A stretch of DNA of 16,292 nucleotides, taken from assembly GCA_913057765.1 (NCBI GenBank), contig CAJXPH010000034.1, positions 1-16,292 of the forward strand. The letters run 5' to 3'. The translations under genes were made by a program, and so were the position numbers. A model generated the notes under the pieces. That model searched no databases, was not told where the DNA came from, and saw nothing but the letters and a program-made list of their open reading frames with translations. Source of the DNA: an uncultured Campylobacteraceae bacterium (GTDB taxonomy: Bacteria; Campylobacterota; Campylobacteria; Campylobacterales; Arcobacteraceae). Below, in pieces: positions 15,566 to 16,292 of this stretch (within the stretch, counting starts at the first letter, position 1; each line of letters starts with the position of its first letter).

Positions 15566-16244
15566 ATGGCTAAGGTAACAACTATTATTGACATTGGGTC
15601 AAACTCAATGCGTATGGTTGTTTTAGAGAAAAGTAGTCGTTTTGCTTTTAATCTTATAAATGAAACAAAAAGTCGCGTAAAAATTTCTGAAGGTTGTTAT
15701 GAAAATAACGGTAACCTTCAAGAAGCTCCTATGCAAAGAGCATTTAATTCTTTGCAATCTTTTTTAAATATCTCAAAAGCTTTAAAATCTAGAAAAATAA
15801 TTTGTGTTGCAACCTCTGCTTTAAGAGATGCCCCTAATGCAAAATCTTTTTTATCTCGAGTAAGTAAAGAACTAGGTCTAAATATAAAAGTAATTGATGG
15901 CACTAAAGAGGCTTACTATGGTGGCATAGCTGCTCAAAACTTAATTGATTGTGATAGGTTTATTACAGTTGATATTGGTGGTGGTTCAACAGAGTTTGCA
16001 TTTATCAATAATAAAAAAATTGAAAAATGTGTATCTTTAGATGTTGGTACTGTACGTTTAAATGAGCTTTTCTTTAGTAAAGGTGATATTGAAGGTGCAA
16101 GAAATTATATCTTAGAAAAATTGAAACAAGTTACTGATTGTGGTTTAGATGTTCCATCTACTATTGTTGGTATTGGTGGAAGTATAAGAGCTATTAGCAA
16201 AATAATTAAACAAAAAAATGATTATCCTTTAGATATCTTACATG
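15566..16244 (+). CDS. Ppx/GppA family phosphatase, 3'-truncated by contig end
   Basis: An exopolyphosphatase / guanosine pentaphosphate phosphohydrolase family enzyme, hydrolysing polyphosphate or pppGpp. It has the ASKHA-fold phosphate loops 'DIGSNSMRM' (from Asp9) and 'DIGGGSTEF' (from Asp136), and 'GIGGSIRAISK' near residues 204-214. Only about 226 genuine residues are present; family members have about 300 to 500, so the C-terminal part is missing. The frame runs on to a TAG at 16289, but from 16245 the DNA is sequencing adapter, so the last 15 residues (from Ala227, ending 'VSYTHLTLPTKRIV') and the stop are not real. The gene starts 2 nt after the ferredoxin stop codon and is very likely co-transcribed. 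The choice between Ppx and GppA activity cannot be made from sequence. Confidence 0.9.
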
Positions 16245-16292
16245 CTGTCTCTTATACACATCTGACGCTGCCGACGAAGAGGATAGTGTAGA
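16245..16292 (+). other. Illumina Nextera adapter contamination at contig end
   Basis: Bases 16245-16263 are the 19-bp Tn5 mosaic end used in Nextera libraries (CTGTCTCTTATACACATCT). They are followed by the linker GACGCTGCCGACGA (16264-16277), an 8-base index AGAGGATA (16278-16285) that equals the reverse complement of the i5 index N/S503 as I remember it (TATCCTCT), and GTGTAGA (16286-16292), the start of the P5 arm. The order and lengths match a read-through adapter exactly. The higher GC also contrasts with the surrounding DNA. Confidence 0.98.

Noticed and set aside
16245..16263. Tn5/IS50-like mosaic end suggesting a transposon boundary or conserved 'SYTHLTLPT' protein motif
   Set aside because: It is followed directly by the Nextera linker, an index and the P5 start, which do not occur in Tn5 or IS50; it is library adapter.

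Overview
The window is AT-rich (about 30% GC by eye) DNA from a Campylobacterota bacterium, most likely of the Arcobacter group. This rests on the codon bias (AAA, TTA, ATT, GAA, AAT), the 'GNIAHQWRQPL' type of histidine kinase typical of these bacteria, a DctP/Q/M dicarboxylate TRAP system, and a ferredoxin-Ppx/GppA gene pair that I recall as conserved in Campylobacter and Helicobacter. No database search was possible, so the genus is an inference.

Layout. (1) 165-4170, + strand: a double-Cache sensor histidine kinase, a small exported histidine-phosphatase-family protein, and a second, six-TM histidine kinase whose kinase core closely matches the first. No response regulator is present. (2) 4273-8441, - strand, convergent with block 1 across a hairpin: a TRAP C4-dicarboxylate transporter with two near-identical solute-binding proteins. 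Reading along the - strand the order is a secreted dctP copy, a strong hairpin, a lipoprotein dctP copy, dctQ, then dctM. Both dctP copies have almost the same promoter, with phased GTACATAA-like boxes 9 nt upstream of the -10. (3) 8442-8715: a 274-bp divergent control region holding the secreted dctP promoter, a + strand TATAAT and terminator-like hairpin that may define a small RNA or leader, and the likely gltB promoter. (4) 8716-15268, + strand: gltB and gltD (NADPH glutamate synthase) tightly followed by an inositol-monophosphatase-family gene. (5) 15309 to the end: a 2[4Fe-4S] YfhL/Alvin-type ferredoxin and the 5' part of a Ppx/GppA phosphatase gene.

The last 48 bases (16245-16292) are not genomic. 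They are an Illumina Nextera adapter: the Tn5 mosaic end, the read-2-side linker, an 8-base index and the start of the P5 arm. The Ppx/GppA gene is therefore cut by the contig end, and its apparent C-terminus and stop codon are artefactual.

Functionally, the TRAP system would import C4-dicarboxylates (succinate, fumarate, malate) that feed the TCA cycle, and GltBD would turn 2-oxoglutarate and glutamine into glutamate. The two kinases could sense nutrients and control the phased-box promoters, but that link is conjecture. I found no mobile element, CRISPR array, rRNA or tRNA, and no clearly new multi-gene system. The most interesting biology is the duplicated, differently anchored DctP pair with its shared promoter architecture.
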